Under the pieces are notes generated by a model. The model was not told the DNA's origin. It searched no databases and saw nothing but the letters and a program-made list of their open reading frames with translations. Positions 1-8,967 of a stretch of 25,000 nt of DNA are shown in pieces. The position numbers and the translations under genes were made by a program. Source of the DNA: Actinidia chinensis (lineage: Eukaryota > Streptophyta > Magnoliopsida > Ericales > Actinidiaceae); contig VIGQ01000938.1 of the NCBI GenBank assembly GCA_009663005.1, forward strand, positions 117,501 to 142,500, written 5' to 3'. Numbering within the stretch: position 1 is the stretch's first letter; the number at the start of each line of letters is the position of its first letter.

Positions 1-563
1 TAAATTAATTTTTTAAAATCTTTTTCTTTTTCTCACCCTATTATTTCCTTAATTTACTTTACTTTTTAATCAAATGAAACTCCGCATTTTTTATTTCATT
101 ATTCAATGTCCTTATACTTTTATTAATTACCAAAATTATCCATAGACCCTTGCCCTTTTCCATTCACTTTTTTTTTAGAGAGAGAAAGTTAATTTTAGGT
201 TAATTTATAATAAATTAACATAATAAAGATGAGATAGAATATTCACATATAAATTTGGCGTTGCAGCTTTTAGTTTACAGAGGTGACCTACCATCATCTC
301 TTAAAAACGTGAAAAGTTACGTAACTGTTTGTTTTTAAAGAAGGTTAAAGGGATTTCTTTGCAAATTTAAAGGTTAAAGGAGATTTTTTTTTTTATGTTT
401 TTTAGGACTTTTGTGGACTTATTACCGATTTTATAATTATATCCAGAACTTCATTGACTTAATGAATAGTTGAGGACTGAGTTAAGATTGAATCAACACT
501 TAATTGAGGACAGTTTAGGTTTTTAACCCAGAATATTAACTTTAGGTCATGATGATTCTTGCC

Positions 564-711
564 AAGGGTTAATAAACAATTTATATTAATCTTATGAACA
601 TAAAACCAAATGCGGGGTATAGCTCATATGCTTCACGTGAGAGAGGCACAGGGTTCGATTCCCAGCACCTCCATTTTCACTTTTAAGATCATTTTGCCAT
701 CAAATTGGGTG
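564..711 (+). mobile_element. Insertion carrying a tRNA-Ala-like sequence (SINE-like?)
   Basis: Copy B reads from 'gccaagg' almost directly into a T-rich run (9615-9640). Copy A has about 145 extra bases between the same two landmarks, so this is an insertion in A or a precise loss in B. The insert contains a tRNA-Ala-like head at 612-673, about 40 further bases, and then meets a T-rich tract at 711-730. A tRNA head followed by a T-rich tail is the layout of some plant SINEs, but no clear target duplication is visible and the T tract also exists in copy B. SINE identity is therefore only a suggestion. Confidence 0.45.
612..673 (+). pseudogene. tRNA-Ala-like sequence, internally deleted
   Basis: The stretch resembles a nuclear plant tRNA-Ala. 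It has a GC-rich acceptor 5' strand, a box A-like 'tagctcatatg' at 619-629, 'gagaggcac' of the anticodon/variable region, an intact T-arm with box B 'ggttcgattcc' at 652-662, and the acceptor 3' strand 'cacctcc' plus discriminator A at 673. It is about 62 bases instead of the usual 73. Roughly ten bases are missing between the D-arm and the anticodon stem, and the anticodon loop is scrambled, so no reliable anticodon can be read. It cannot fold into a standard cloverleaf as written. Both internal pol III promoter boxes are still recognisable. It may be a pseudogene, a SINE head, or a tRNA damaged by sequencing errors. Confidence 0.7.
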
Positions 712-1236
712 TTTTTTTTCCTTTTTCTTTTGCGGGAGGGTCGCCGTTTGGTAATAAGAATTCTTTTTAATTCAATCAGGAAAAAATAGTAATCTCCCCG
801 CCCTATATCTCAGCCCCAACCTGGGATTTTAAATTAAAATTAAACACTTTTAATAATTTAAAATAATTTTACGTTATTTTTAAGTTCTTATATAATTTAT
901 ATTTATTTTGTCTTTTTATAATTTTTTCCCTTGTTATATATGTGAATATAGTGAAAAACAAAGGAAATTGAGTTCTGCAATAGTAGCCCAGAATTTAAAT
1001 CCCCATAAGAATAGGGCGGGAGCACAAAAAATACATATTAATATCGGGAATCGGAGAATAGAAACATGAAAAATATGGGCCGGACTCGTCCACTTGCCAT
1101 TTCTATGAACAATTCAAAAAGATGCAATATGCTTAAAAATCCGTTTGAGCCTAACTAAAAAAAATTTCAAGTATATATTTTTAATTTTGGATAAAAAATA
1201 AAAAATGAGATAAAAAAATCATTTGCGCTGTGTTTT

Positions 1237-1397
1237 GGCCTTTTGGCGTAGCTAAATAAGCTTGTAGTTGTTTTGGTAAACAATTTATGATTTTTGCTAA
1301 AAGCACAACTTTTCAGCTAATAACTTAGCTCATAAACCATAAAAAATGGACTATTTTAGCCCCAAAAACTACAAATTAAAAACTTGCCGAACGGGCC
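1237..1397. mobile_element. Foldback MITE-like element in copy A
   Basis: The left end (ggcc-tttt-ggc, then gtagttgttttgg) is an imperfect inverted match of the right end (…aaactacaaatt…ttgccgaacgggcc). This gives roughly 45-base arms around a short AT-rich core. The ends resemble the 'GGGCCCGTTTGGC' type common on small plant DNA transposons. It has no coding capacity. Copy B holds the same element at 10131-10269 with its left end deleted. Confidence 0.55.
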
Positions 1398-1510
1398 TTA
1401 ATTTAATGTTAATCACCTTAGCTTAAATTGAATTAGAGCTTCCAAGTTCAAGTTGCCTAAAAGTCATTTTTGAACTAATTAGCCAATGAAAATCAAAAAA
1501 CCCCAACTGT

Positions 1511-1984
1511 ATCTCAGATTCACAACCTCGCTCTTTGTAATAACTATTTTTTAAAATTCGGGCATGGAAAAACATTACCTAGAAAGGAGCCAAAAATATG
1601 ATCAAAACCATGCGTATTAAAAAAATCATATGCCAGAAGCTCACCGTTTGTTAAACTTTTTTCACAAAAAAAAAATTGTGCGGTTTCGCTCGGAAGCTAT
1701 GCAATAAGGGAACACCCCCCAATACTGATTTAGTGATGTTCAGGGAAGAGTACATCTAATAATACACAAAAAAGAGATACACGAAATATATAAATACAAA
1801 TTTAATAAAATTGCCTCCAAATTATACTCCCGGCGCGCTTGATGTTGTACATATTACTTTGTACCACAATGAACAAGTGTCCTATAACGAGCAGTGCCGT
1901 TTGGCGGATTTAACGGTGTAAATGGGCATGTTAAATGCTTCTGATCCGCGTCGTGTTTGACGGGTATCTTTCCTTCAAAATACT
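1511..1984. other. No gene seen
   Basis: AT-rich sequence past the right end of duplicated copy A. It contains A-runs and a few GC-richer patches (for example 1825-1840 and 1935-1965). No open frame of useful length, RNA gene or clear repeat was found. Confidence 0.5.
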
Positions 1985-2400
1985 AAGAATTCACGGAGGT
2001 GTGTACTGTTGGCCATATCACGAACAAATTCTTTCTCCATGGTTTTAACCTACACGGGTACTCATGGCCATCAATACATTCTGCTGATTGATGGTTATGA
2101 AAACCACAGGACAACCCTTAAACCCCAACATCACACCATTTGGAGGTATTGGTATACATCGCAGCTCAAATGGGCATTCCACTTTTTTGTCCCAGGATGT
2201 CTTTTTAAGGATTGTCCATCAACCAGATTATCGTGGCGGTTTGTACTTTCCTTCCTCTGTCACACATAGAAGGCATTTTGGCAACTTGCAGCTTTTAATT
2301 AGCAGATTTTTTAATAACCCCCAACAATACCATCTTCAGACCATTGGTCTCGCCCAATTATCATAGCTACTTCTACTTCAAATATCGATAAAAAGGTAGT
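1985..2400. other. Unassigned, moderately gene-like stretch
   Basis: Base composition here is more balanced than in the flanks, and short open stretches exist on both strands: plus 2009-2269 and 2088-2366, and minus segments of 20-40 codons. None matches a family I recognise. Because tentative minus-strand exons lie just to the right (2502-2589), this may hold 3' exons or the 3' UTR of that gene. The in-frame stops are frequent, so I make no exon call. Confidence 0.25.
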
Positions 2401-2501
2401 GTGTAACGAAGGGTATAAGTACAAGATTATCCAATCTTACATAATTCTCTACTTACAAAATAAAAACGGAAATGCATAAAACCAACGATTTAATAACTAA
2501 C

Positions 2502-4452
2502 CTGATTTGTGTAACTTCGGCTGTATAATCGAGACTGTTGTTGGAGATGCCCTCCCCACTAGGAATATCATTCTCAAATGACCAACTATCTGAAAATAAA
2601 CGAAGTAGTCATTCATAATGTTTTTTCTATGAATTACGAAAGTGATTTAAAGGAAGGGTGTCGGGTTTGGGGTTATTTAAAGGGAGGGGAAGTTTTGAAC
2701 ATGTGTCAAAAATTAAAAAAAAAAAACAGAAGAAAGAAAACACAGGTGGGTGGTTGGAATGGGTGATAATTAAAGGAGATGGAGGTTCTTGAAATGGGGC
2801 AAGGGTGAGGGGAGTTTTAAAGGGAAGGGGAAGTCTGTATGTGTCGAAAATTAACAGAAAAAAAGAAAAATTGATGGAAACAACACAAACAAAAACAATA
2901 AAATAATAGAAACAAAAGCTAATAACAAAAGTTAAAACAAAATGAAAAAAAAAATAAAAAATAAACGCAGGGCGGAGTTCGGCCTTGGTTGTAATTTCAA
3001 GAGAGAGGAAGAGGTTATAAAAGATTGTCGTGAGGACAAGGGGTGTAGGGGGTGTCAGGGGGGAGAAGTAATTTGTAAGATTATAACTCAGCATCAAAGA
3101 CATATATGAGTTTCTTTCTGCTATGCTCGCCCTTTCATTTTACCGTGTTCTACCACTAAGAGGGCATTCCGCTTGCAGCCTATGTTCCAACTTGAGCTGG
3201 TTCTACATATTACTTAAAATCAAACTCTCTGAAATACACTTTTGAGTCAGATGTGAAAGAGACAATGAATTGCCAGTTCGTATTGATCTCATGCCGACAT
3301 CTATAATTTCAGACTTAAAACCAATTTTGAACTTCTGTTATGCGATGCTATACCTGTACTATTTCATTATTCTTTAGGATTTTTCGAACTGAATCTTAAC
3401 ATCAACCTCTTAAACAGCTTGTTTTGCCACGAAGCTCTAGATTGCTCTAATAATGCATTCTTCACCTAGTTGAATGGTTTATCAATCCATTTCTACAACG
3501 TAAAGAAACCATAATTCTATGGGCTCAATGCACTTTTACAGATCATTCACTACTTAAGAGAAGTAAGGTAATCAAAGGGCAACACACAGAATTGCTTTCA
3601 ACAAAGGTGGTGTTTTCTCTGTAAAACCTTACCCCTAACAATTTTATCGGTCTTTTCTTATTCTTTTCTTTGAAGTGGGAGCTAATACAGTGTTGGGGTA
3701 AGTGGATGATACATGGCGGAGAGGGAAAACTTGTAAAATTTGCTTAATTCACATTTCCCCTAATATTCTGCTGTCAGATAAACTAGGGGGGAAAATCATT
3801 TGACTCTTCCCTAACATGTCTTGGAACAACCACTGTGTGGAAGCGAGTTTAGTACCATGCTATAAACCACACCAAAAATTTCTGAGGTTACCTTCTCAAC
3901 AAACTATCTCAAATAGTAATCAGAACATAGTATCCAAAACACTATAAATGAATTTTAGCACAAGACAAACTGGATCGGTCCAAATTCACCTCCAAATTTC
4001 ATCAGCCAGATGCACGCATAATAATAAAAGCATATAGAAACCTAAATGCATATCTGAATTTGTAGAACCCCATATATAGGCAAATTCCAATAATCGGACC
4101 AACATACCTTGCTTGCCGTACGTCGTCGTCTCACCGCTGCGCCGCTGCCGCCGCCGCCTCTTTTCCTCCTTCGCGCTCGCTGACGCCTGTGCCCGCTCCT
4201 CCGCGGCACCTTCTCCACATTCTCCCTCCTCTTCCTTCTCCTCGGCGTCTACCTTCTCCTTCACCGGCGGAAAAACGCGTGGCGCTCTGACCACAGAATC
4301 GCTTCTTGAAACAGACACACTCGCGCGAGACTAGTCGAAGACGGCCTCGAGGGAACCAGAGGTCCGAGGAGCGAGCGCTTGCGTTGAAACGTTCTACCGA
4401 AGATGATGGCTCGTCAGTTTCTGATCTTCTTGTATTCTGAGAGTATGGCCAT
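2502..4452 (-). CDS. Putative multi-exon gene, product unknown
   Basis: A likely minus-strand gene. The 5' exon (4452 to 4108) lies in the only GC-rich island of the region. It starts at an ATG in good context (ccATGgcc) and ends at a strong donor, CAAG|GTATG. Downstream I see three short candidate exons with AG/GT borders: 3465-3407 (includes EQSRASWQNKLFKR), 3202-3144, and 2589-2502 (includes DSWSFENDIPSGEG). Splice phases of these three fit together: 59 bases, 59 bases and 88 bases keep one frame open. The 5' exon's reading frame is not clean: the ATG frame stops after 12 codons, and another frame gives a basic and acidic low-complexity segment rich in E, K and R. Exon 1 does not join in phase to 3465, so an exon or an indel is missing between them. 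I do not recognise the protein. Short open exons can arise by chance. Confidence 0.3.
2641..2880. repeat. Purine-rich tandem duplication, period about 140
   Basis: A block 'tttaaaggga-ggggaagt…atgtgtc-aaaaatta…' at about 2671-2730 recurs at about 2811-2870, each followed by an A-rich purine run. A partial third copy of the start is at 2645-2660. The strand is strongly purine-biased through about 2960, so the long minus-strand frame at 2627-3103 (rich in F, L and S) reflects composition rather than a protein. If the minus-strand gene is real, this lies in its intron. Confidence 0.6.
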
Positions 4453-4489
4453 GGTTTCGGAGGAGAGAGCTTTGATTATAACGATGGAG

Positions 4490-4506
4490 TTTTAGGTTTA
4501 GGTGTT
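4490..4506 (-). promoter_or_regulatory. Telo-box-like motif upstream of the minus-strand gene
   Basis: On the minus strand this reads as two tandem ACCTAAA units, a variant of the plant telo-box (AAACCCTAA) known from promoters and leaders of translation-related and cell-cycle genes. It sits about 40-55 bases upstream of the candidate ATG at 4452, as expected for a promoter or leader element. The match is degenerate, and function is inferred from position. Confidence 0.4.
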
Positions 4507-4526
4507 TCGGCGAAGAGAAGACTATG

Positions 4527-5458
4527 AGAGCTATTAATCCCACCCCACTGACAAACCACTCTCCCGGGCCCCCACCCTTGTCTCCTGTTCAATTACCAAA
4601 TTAACCCCCCAACTCTCGCCCTCTCCTTTCTCTTCCCCAGGAGGGCCCCACCCAGCCGGTCTATCTCTCTCTCGTTTTTCTTTTTTTCTTTTTCAAATTT
4701 TATGTATTTTGTTATGTTTTTTTTCATGAATTTTGTTTTTTTTATTCAGTTTTTTGTAATTTTTTTTCATTATTTTTTTTAAAGATTTTTTTAAGTTTTT
4801 TTCATAGTTTGTTTTTAGTTTTTTTAATTTTATTGTAGTTTTATTTCTTTTTTATTTGTTTTTGCTTTTTCTAAGTTTTTAAGTTTTTTTTTCTTTTTTT
4901 TTTCATTAGTTTTGTTTTTTTTAGTGTTTTTTAATTTTGTGGTAGTTTTATTTCTCTTTTAGTTGTTTTTGATTTTTCCTAAGTTTTTTTAAAGTTTTTT
5001 TTTCTTTTTTACATTAGTTTTGTTTTTTTTAATTTGTTTGTAGTTTTGTTTCTTTTTTTTATATTTAGTTTTTTGCATTTTTTAATTTTAAAATGTAGTC
5101 TCAATAAAAAATTTAAATTTTATTTGTAGTGTTTTTTCATTTTTTTAAATGTGTAATTAATTTTGCATTAAATTTTATAAATTGAGCAGAAATTTTTTAA
5201 AAATATTATAAATTTTTGTCCACTATTTTTTTCTTTTATAAAAAATCTAAGTTGAGCGTAAAAAAAATTATAAAATTTTATCAGAAATTTTTTTTTATAT
5301 ACAATTCAGAAGCTAAAAGTATAAAGAAATTAAAAATTTGATCAATTCTTTTTTAATAAATAACCGAAAAGTGAAAAACTAATTAACCATTTTAGTATTT
5401 TTTTTTAAAAATTATGGTATTAACCTTTACCGTTTAGTGTGTTAAAATAAAAATTAGT

Positions 5459-5491
<33 letters not shown>

Positions 5492-5921
5492 CAAAAGTTA
5501 TAAAAAATATTAAAATTATAAATTGACTGATGGAAGAGAGTTCAAACAAACATGGAATTATATAATGTCCCTTTATCGGATTACAATTATGCAAATCTTT
5601 TTAATACAAATTTGATCAATTTTTATAAGTTATAAAAATAAATAAAAGATCAATGAACATCTCTTTCTAAAAATATTTTAATCAAAAATAAATAAAACTG
5701 TAAAGAAAATAATACTTTAATAAGAAAAAAATCAAAAAAATAAAAAAATTAAACAAAAAGGATTGGCTGAGCACCTAGGCTTAGGGCTGTCGGGCGCTTG
5801 TTGGAGAGAGAAGAGATGCAGGAGAGATGAGGGAGGGCAGTTGGGCCAAATTTGGCCAATACTTTCCTATCCCCACACCTCCTCTGACACGGGGGGTGGG
5901 ATTATACTTTGCGAAGCTATG
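4527..5921. mobile_element. Large inverted-repeat (foldback) element, about 1.4 kb
   Basis: The left end (4527-4670) and the reverse complement of the right end (5760-5921) share an ordered series of matches: gctat…taatcccacccc, a 'tgtctc/tgtgggg' segment, 'ccaaattaa/ccaaattt', 'ccaactc/cccaactgccctccctc', and CT-rich sequence. Inside these arms the left half is a very T-rich tract (about 4675-5110) and the right half is A-rich (about 5640-5760), so the whole is composition-mirrored. No transposase frame is visible. Boundaries are approximate and no target duplication was found. It abuts the promoter side of the putative minus-strand gene, so any promoter motifs past 4527 would lie in transposon DNA. 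Confidence 0.5.
4675..5110. repeat. Extreme T-rich tract with 'agtttttt' phrasing
   Basis: Over 400 bases are dominated by T-runs of 5-9 separated by short words such as 'agtttt', 'cttttt' and 'gtagtttt'. There is irregular internal repetition, for example 'attttattt-c-tttt' phrases near 4840 and 4950. It lies in the left half of the foldback element. Homopolymer-rich DNA like this is prone to assembly and indel errors. Confidence 0.75.
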
Positions 5922-5928
5922 GGGAATT

Positions 5929-6877
5929 TATACAAAGAGAAATGCTAGTTTACAATACAGTTTTACAACTTGTTACAACATTTTCAACAACCGTTTTGCA
6001 AAAAAAAATTTAAATCCTCTCTCTCTCAATGGCTCACTCCTCTTCCCTCTCTCCCACTCACTCTTTCCAGCCAAAAATTCCCACTCTCTCGCACTCATGC
6101 TCTCCCATCCCTCCTCCGCCTCACTCACCCTTCCATAGCCCCCCCAGCTCTTCCCAATATTCCACTCTCTCCCAAAACCCATCTCTCTCCTCCTTCACAG
6201 AGCCTCACTCATGTTCCCCCCTCACAGAGACAATACAAAACCACTACTTTCCATTTCCAACTCCGCCGTACGTCCCCAGCCGGTCCAACTCGTCCCTGGT
6301 AACCCCAGTGTTCCGATCCGCACCGAGGTCAGAGCCGATTCTATAGACCCAATTGACCTTTGTTACGATCCACCTACTGGCGGCTGCTCGACGCCCTCCT
6401 TTCTAAGCAACCCGAGTTTGAGGGAACTTGAGGTGTTTTTCGATCTTTTTTTTTTTTCCCCCCTCAGAAGCTTCATCATGACGGCGGGGCTTTGTGAATC
6501 GCGGTTCTAGGATGGAGTTGTGGAATTGGGTCCGGAGGGGGTGATGAATGGAAGGATTTGGGTGGGTCCATATGGTGTAATATTTTGAAATTGGGTGGTC
6601 CTTTTTGGTGGTAACCGGGGAAGAGGACGTTGGGGGAAGAGAGGTAGGGGGAAGTTTGGGAGTGGGTGGGCTGAAGGGTGAGTGAGGAAGAAGAGGGAGA
6701 GGAGGAGCATGAGAGAAGAGTGGATTTTGGCGGACGGGTGAGTGACGGAGAGAGAGGAAGATGAGGAGCATGAGAGAGAGAGATGGGTTTTATTTTTTTT
6801 GTAAAACGGTATCGTTTTAAAATGTTGTAAACACAAGTGTAAAACTTTGTTGTAAACCTAGTCTTTCTCTTATAAAA
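5929..6877. mobile_element. TIR element with gene-like interior (Mutator-like?)
   Basis: Terminal inverted repeats start with agagaaatgctag at 5936, mirrored by ctagtctttctct ending at 6870. They continue inward through 'gtttaca', 'caacattt', 'acgg/ccgtttt' and a long CT-rich (left) or AG-rich (right) arm. The arms match in order for well over 150 bases. A near-identical 7-base flank, tatacaa (5929-5935) and tataaaa (6871-6877), is a possible target duplication. The 'gagaaatgcta' end resembles ends of some plant Mutator-like elements; that family call is inference. The centre (about 6260-6500) is GC-richer and partly open, which could be captured gene DNA. No transposase is seen. Confidence 0.6.
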
Positions 6878-7399
6878 ATTTGCTACTCTCCCTCTCTCCC
6901 GTGGTCCGACCCTCTACGACCTTACAACCTTTTTCCTTCTCTTATGCCCCCACCCGCCAAAACCTCTCTCTCTCCCTCTTTTCGGTTTTGTTTTTTGGTT
7001 TTTTTTAATTTTTCTTTAGTTTTTTTTTTAGTTTTTTTATTTTTTTTTATCAAAATTTTTTTAATTTTTTTATCTGTTTTATTTTTTTCAAATTTTTGTG
7101 TATATTTTTTTTTATTGTTTTTCTTTTTTAATTTTTGTGTATTTTTAGTTTTTGGTTTTGTTTTGTTAATGTATAAAACTAATTAATAGTTTTGATCCAA
7201 ATTTATATTTTCGCGATTTTGAAAAAAAGTGTAAATTTCTATATATTTTCAAAAAAAATTGTTTTTATCGAAAAGACAAATAAAATTAATAAAAAAATAA
7301 TACGTTGTATAAAAATAATAATAATAAAAAGAATTATAAAAATTAAAATTGACAATGGAGACTCAAATAATATTTTGTTAGTATGTTTGTTATTTTTAA

Positions 7400-7723
7400 A
7401 TGGCTTAATGCAAGTTTGGATCCCAACGTATAGCCTGTATTGTGTGGGTCCCTCTGTACCAGTTGTAATTAATTTAATTCTCATGTGTTCAAACGTGTAT
7501 TAAATGTCCTACTCAAAAAAAAATCACTAAAAAATGAAAAAAATTCAAATAAAATTCATACATTTCATTTCATAAAATGTTTATACACAAAATGATTTTT
7601 TTTTTGAGTAAGTCATTTAAATACACTTTAAATCATGCGAGACTAAATTAATATAATTGGTATCTTGGATATCACAATACGACACAGGCTATATGTTGTG
7701 GACCAAACTTGCCATTAACCCTT
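7400..7723. mobile_element. Near-palindromic MITE with about 130-base arms
   Basis: The left arm 7400-7525 is the inverted copy of the right arm 7593-7723. Matched landmarks, read outside to inside, are ggcttaatg-caagtttgg / ccaaacttg-ccattaacc, tatagcctg / caggctata, ttaattaattt / aaattaata, and actcaaaaaaaaatca / tgattttttttttgagt. The loop is about 67 AT-rich bases. The 'ttaatgcaagtttgg' end type is common in small non-autonomous plant elements. RNA across it would fold into a long imperfect hairpin. No clear target duplication is seen. Confidence 0.85.
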
Positions 7724-7764
7724 ATTGTTAATATTACTTTTTATTTTTTATCCATATTTTTTTA

Positions 7765-7769
<5 letters not shown>

Positions 7770-7796
<27 letters not shown>
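7770..7796. repeat. Poly(A) run of about 27
   Basis: An uninterrupted A-run begins at the end of the T/A-rich stretch just right of the palindromic MITE. It could be a retroposon tail or simple-sequence expansion. Its length is likely to be unreliable in the assembly. Confidence 0.85.
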
Positions 7797-7944
7797 TATT
7801 TAATTAATAATGACTCCTAAAATCTACAATTAAAAAATAAATAAAAGATTACAACATATAATAAAAAAATTTATTCAAAAAAATGAAACTGATAAAAAAA
7901 AAAAAAATCATAAAAAAAGAAACAAAGATGATTAAAAATTAAAA

Positions 7945-8040
7945 AGGGTGGTGGTGGGGTGTGTGTGTGGGTGTGTGTGTGTGTGTGGTGGGTGGGTGGG
8001 TGCTTGTGTGAGTGGGGTGGGGGCCGGGGGAGAGCGGGAC
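7945..8040 (+). repeat. GT microsatellite and G-tract with quadruplex potential
   Basis: A GT-rich microsatellite (7955-7990) passes into ggtgggtgggtggg (7987-8000) and then into four G-tracts of 3-5 with loops of 1, 2 and 5 bases at 8013-8038. The second set fits the usual G-quadruplex rule (four runs of at least three G, loops of 1-7). The minus strand is correspondingly C-rich, so the minus-strand open frame here (7939-8142, rich in P, H and T) is compositional. Confidence 0.8.
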
Positions 8041-8185
8041 TGGTGAGGAAAAAAAGGAGGAAGGAAAAAAGAGAGGATGGGATAAGGGTATTGGTGGTGG
8101 GACTAGTGGGGGAGGGCTGACATGGAGAGGGGGAAACGCCACCCTCTCGGAATTTATATAGAAGGGCTTCGGGTTCAGAAACTAT

Positions 8186-8564
8186 GGGCTTCTTTGGCTA
8201 GCGAATAGGGAGAGGATAACTTTTAACGTTTTGTTTGAAACTTTTTACAATGAGTGAATAAGGGTGGGGGATAAATAAGAAAATTATATAGAGAAATCAA
8301 AATATAAAATATTTGATACTTAAATATATATTTTATTTCTCTCTCTATAATTTAAAAAATTATACTTTTTGTTCTCTTTATATATTTTTTTCTTATCCCC
8401 ATCACCTTATTCTCCGGATAAAATTACCGTCTCTATCCACCTGTTGGGGGATAACTTTTCGGGGGCATAATTATCCGCCTCCATATCCGCCAGCCAAATC
8501 CGGGGAAAAAAATTATCCATGAGAAAAGTTATCCCCTCCAAATGCCGCCAGCCAAACATAACCA
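8186..8564. mobile_element. Foldback MITE with 'ttggct-ggcg' ends
   Basis: The left end (gggcttctttggctagcg, then gagaggataacttt) is mirrored by the right end (aaaagttatcccctcc… cgccagccaaac). Inner parts also pair: ggataa…agaaaattatatagag against tctctataatttaaaaaatt…ttatcc. The right half carries an extra partial repeat of the end (8455-8510, 'ataacttt…ccgccagccaaa'), suggesting an internal duplication. The flanks carry TAT on both sides (8183-8185 and 8565-8567). A 3-base TWA-like duplication would fit PIF/Harbinger (Tourist) elements, but this is short evidence. No transposase. Confidence 0.7.
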
Positions 8565-8854
8565 TATAGGGACTATACTACCTGTGCAATTTTCTATTCA
8601 GGTAATTAATTTTTTGAATACTTTTTCTCCTTTTTATTTTATTATGCATATCAGTAATATTCTTAATATTTTTTATAAATTACCAAATTTGTCTATATCC
8701 TTGCAATTTTTACTTTTTTTTTTTTTGGAGAAAGAGAGTTGTTTCGAATATTATATTAAAATTAATAAATAAGGACGAGAAAAAGAGTATAATTGGTAAA
8801 ATGGAAAGTGTCACCCAATTTCTGGGGGGGTGGGAAGAGGGGGATCCGATTGTC

Positions 8855-8967
8855 TTTATTTTTCGTCTTTATTAATGAATTTTACCTAAATGTCATTTTA
8901 TGAAATTAAACATAAGAGTAAAATTGTGTATTTTTGATAATCTACACTAATAAAGACGATAAAAAAA
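8855..8967. repeat. Hairpin-forming inverted repeat
   Basis: The stretch ttttcgtctttatta near 8858-8874 is mirrored by taataaagacgataaa at 8947-8964 across a loop of about 70 bases. It lies within DNA absent from duplicated copy A, so it may mark a small inserted element. Ends and target duplication are not resolved. Confidence 0.5.

Larger units (their letters stand above)
1..1510 (+). repeat. Duplicated block, copy A
   Basis: This stretch matches 8597-10580 in the same orientation. Shared landmarks in the same order are the left T-rich part with 'ataaattaccaaa'-type sequence, 'accatcatctctaaaaa' (near 290 and 9355), 'tttctttgcaa' (355 and 9418), 'cctgggatttt/catgggatttt' (820 and 9752), 'aaaaagatgcaat' (1117 and 10017), 'aatggactatttta' (1346 and 10216), 'acgggcctta' (1391 and 10263) and 'tagccaatgaaaatcaaaaaa' (1480 and 10561). 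The copies differ by many substitutions and indels and by large blocks: copy A has the tRNA-bearing insertion at about 564-711 but lacks about 540 bases found at 8790-9330 and about 200 bases at 10320-10515. No coding sequence is seen in it. It is an old segmental duplication or two copies of an uncharacterised repeat; the left edge is cut by the window. Confidence 0.8.
6878..8160. mobile_element. Composition-mirrored segment, probable foldback element
   Basis: The left part is C/T-rich (6885-6985) and then T-rich (6985-7170). The right part is A-rich (7740-7935) and then G/A-rich (7940-8145). This is the same plan as the 4527-5921 element. Base-by-base matching of the outermost ends is weak, so the borders are approximate and the call rests mainly on mirrored composition. 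A clear palindromic element (7400-7723) lies inside it. No coding sequence was identified; open frames here only follow base composition. Confidence 0.35.

Noticed and set aside
612..673. Functional tRNA-Ala or organelle-derived tRNA
   Set aside because: It is about 11 bases too short, with a damaged D-arm and anticodon loop; the retained parts look nuclear rather than plastid.
2627..3103. 158-codon minus-strand frame, the longest in the window
   Set aside because: It is a pyrimidine-rich reading of a purine-biased tandem duplication, with no recognisable domain.
3466..3492. Extension of the 3407-3465 exon leftward as KWIDKPFN
   Set aside because: It needs an in-frame TAG; that TAG serves better as the splice acceptor AG before GTGAAG.
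6029..6346. Serine/proline-rich plus-strand frames, with arginine/glutamate-rich or proline-rich frames on the minus strand
   Set aside because: They come from the CT/AG-rich arms of the 5929-6877 element.
6944..7186. Phenylalanine-rich hydrophobic frame resembling a membrane protein
   Set aside because: It is a translated T-rich tract; the residues follow composition.
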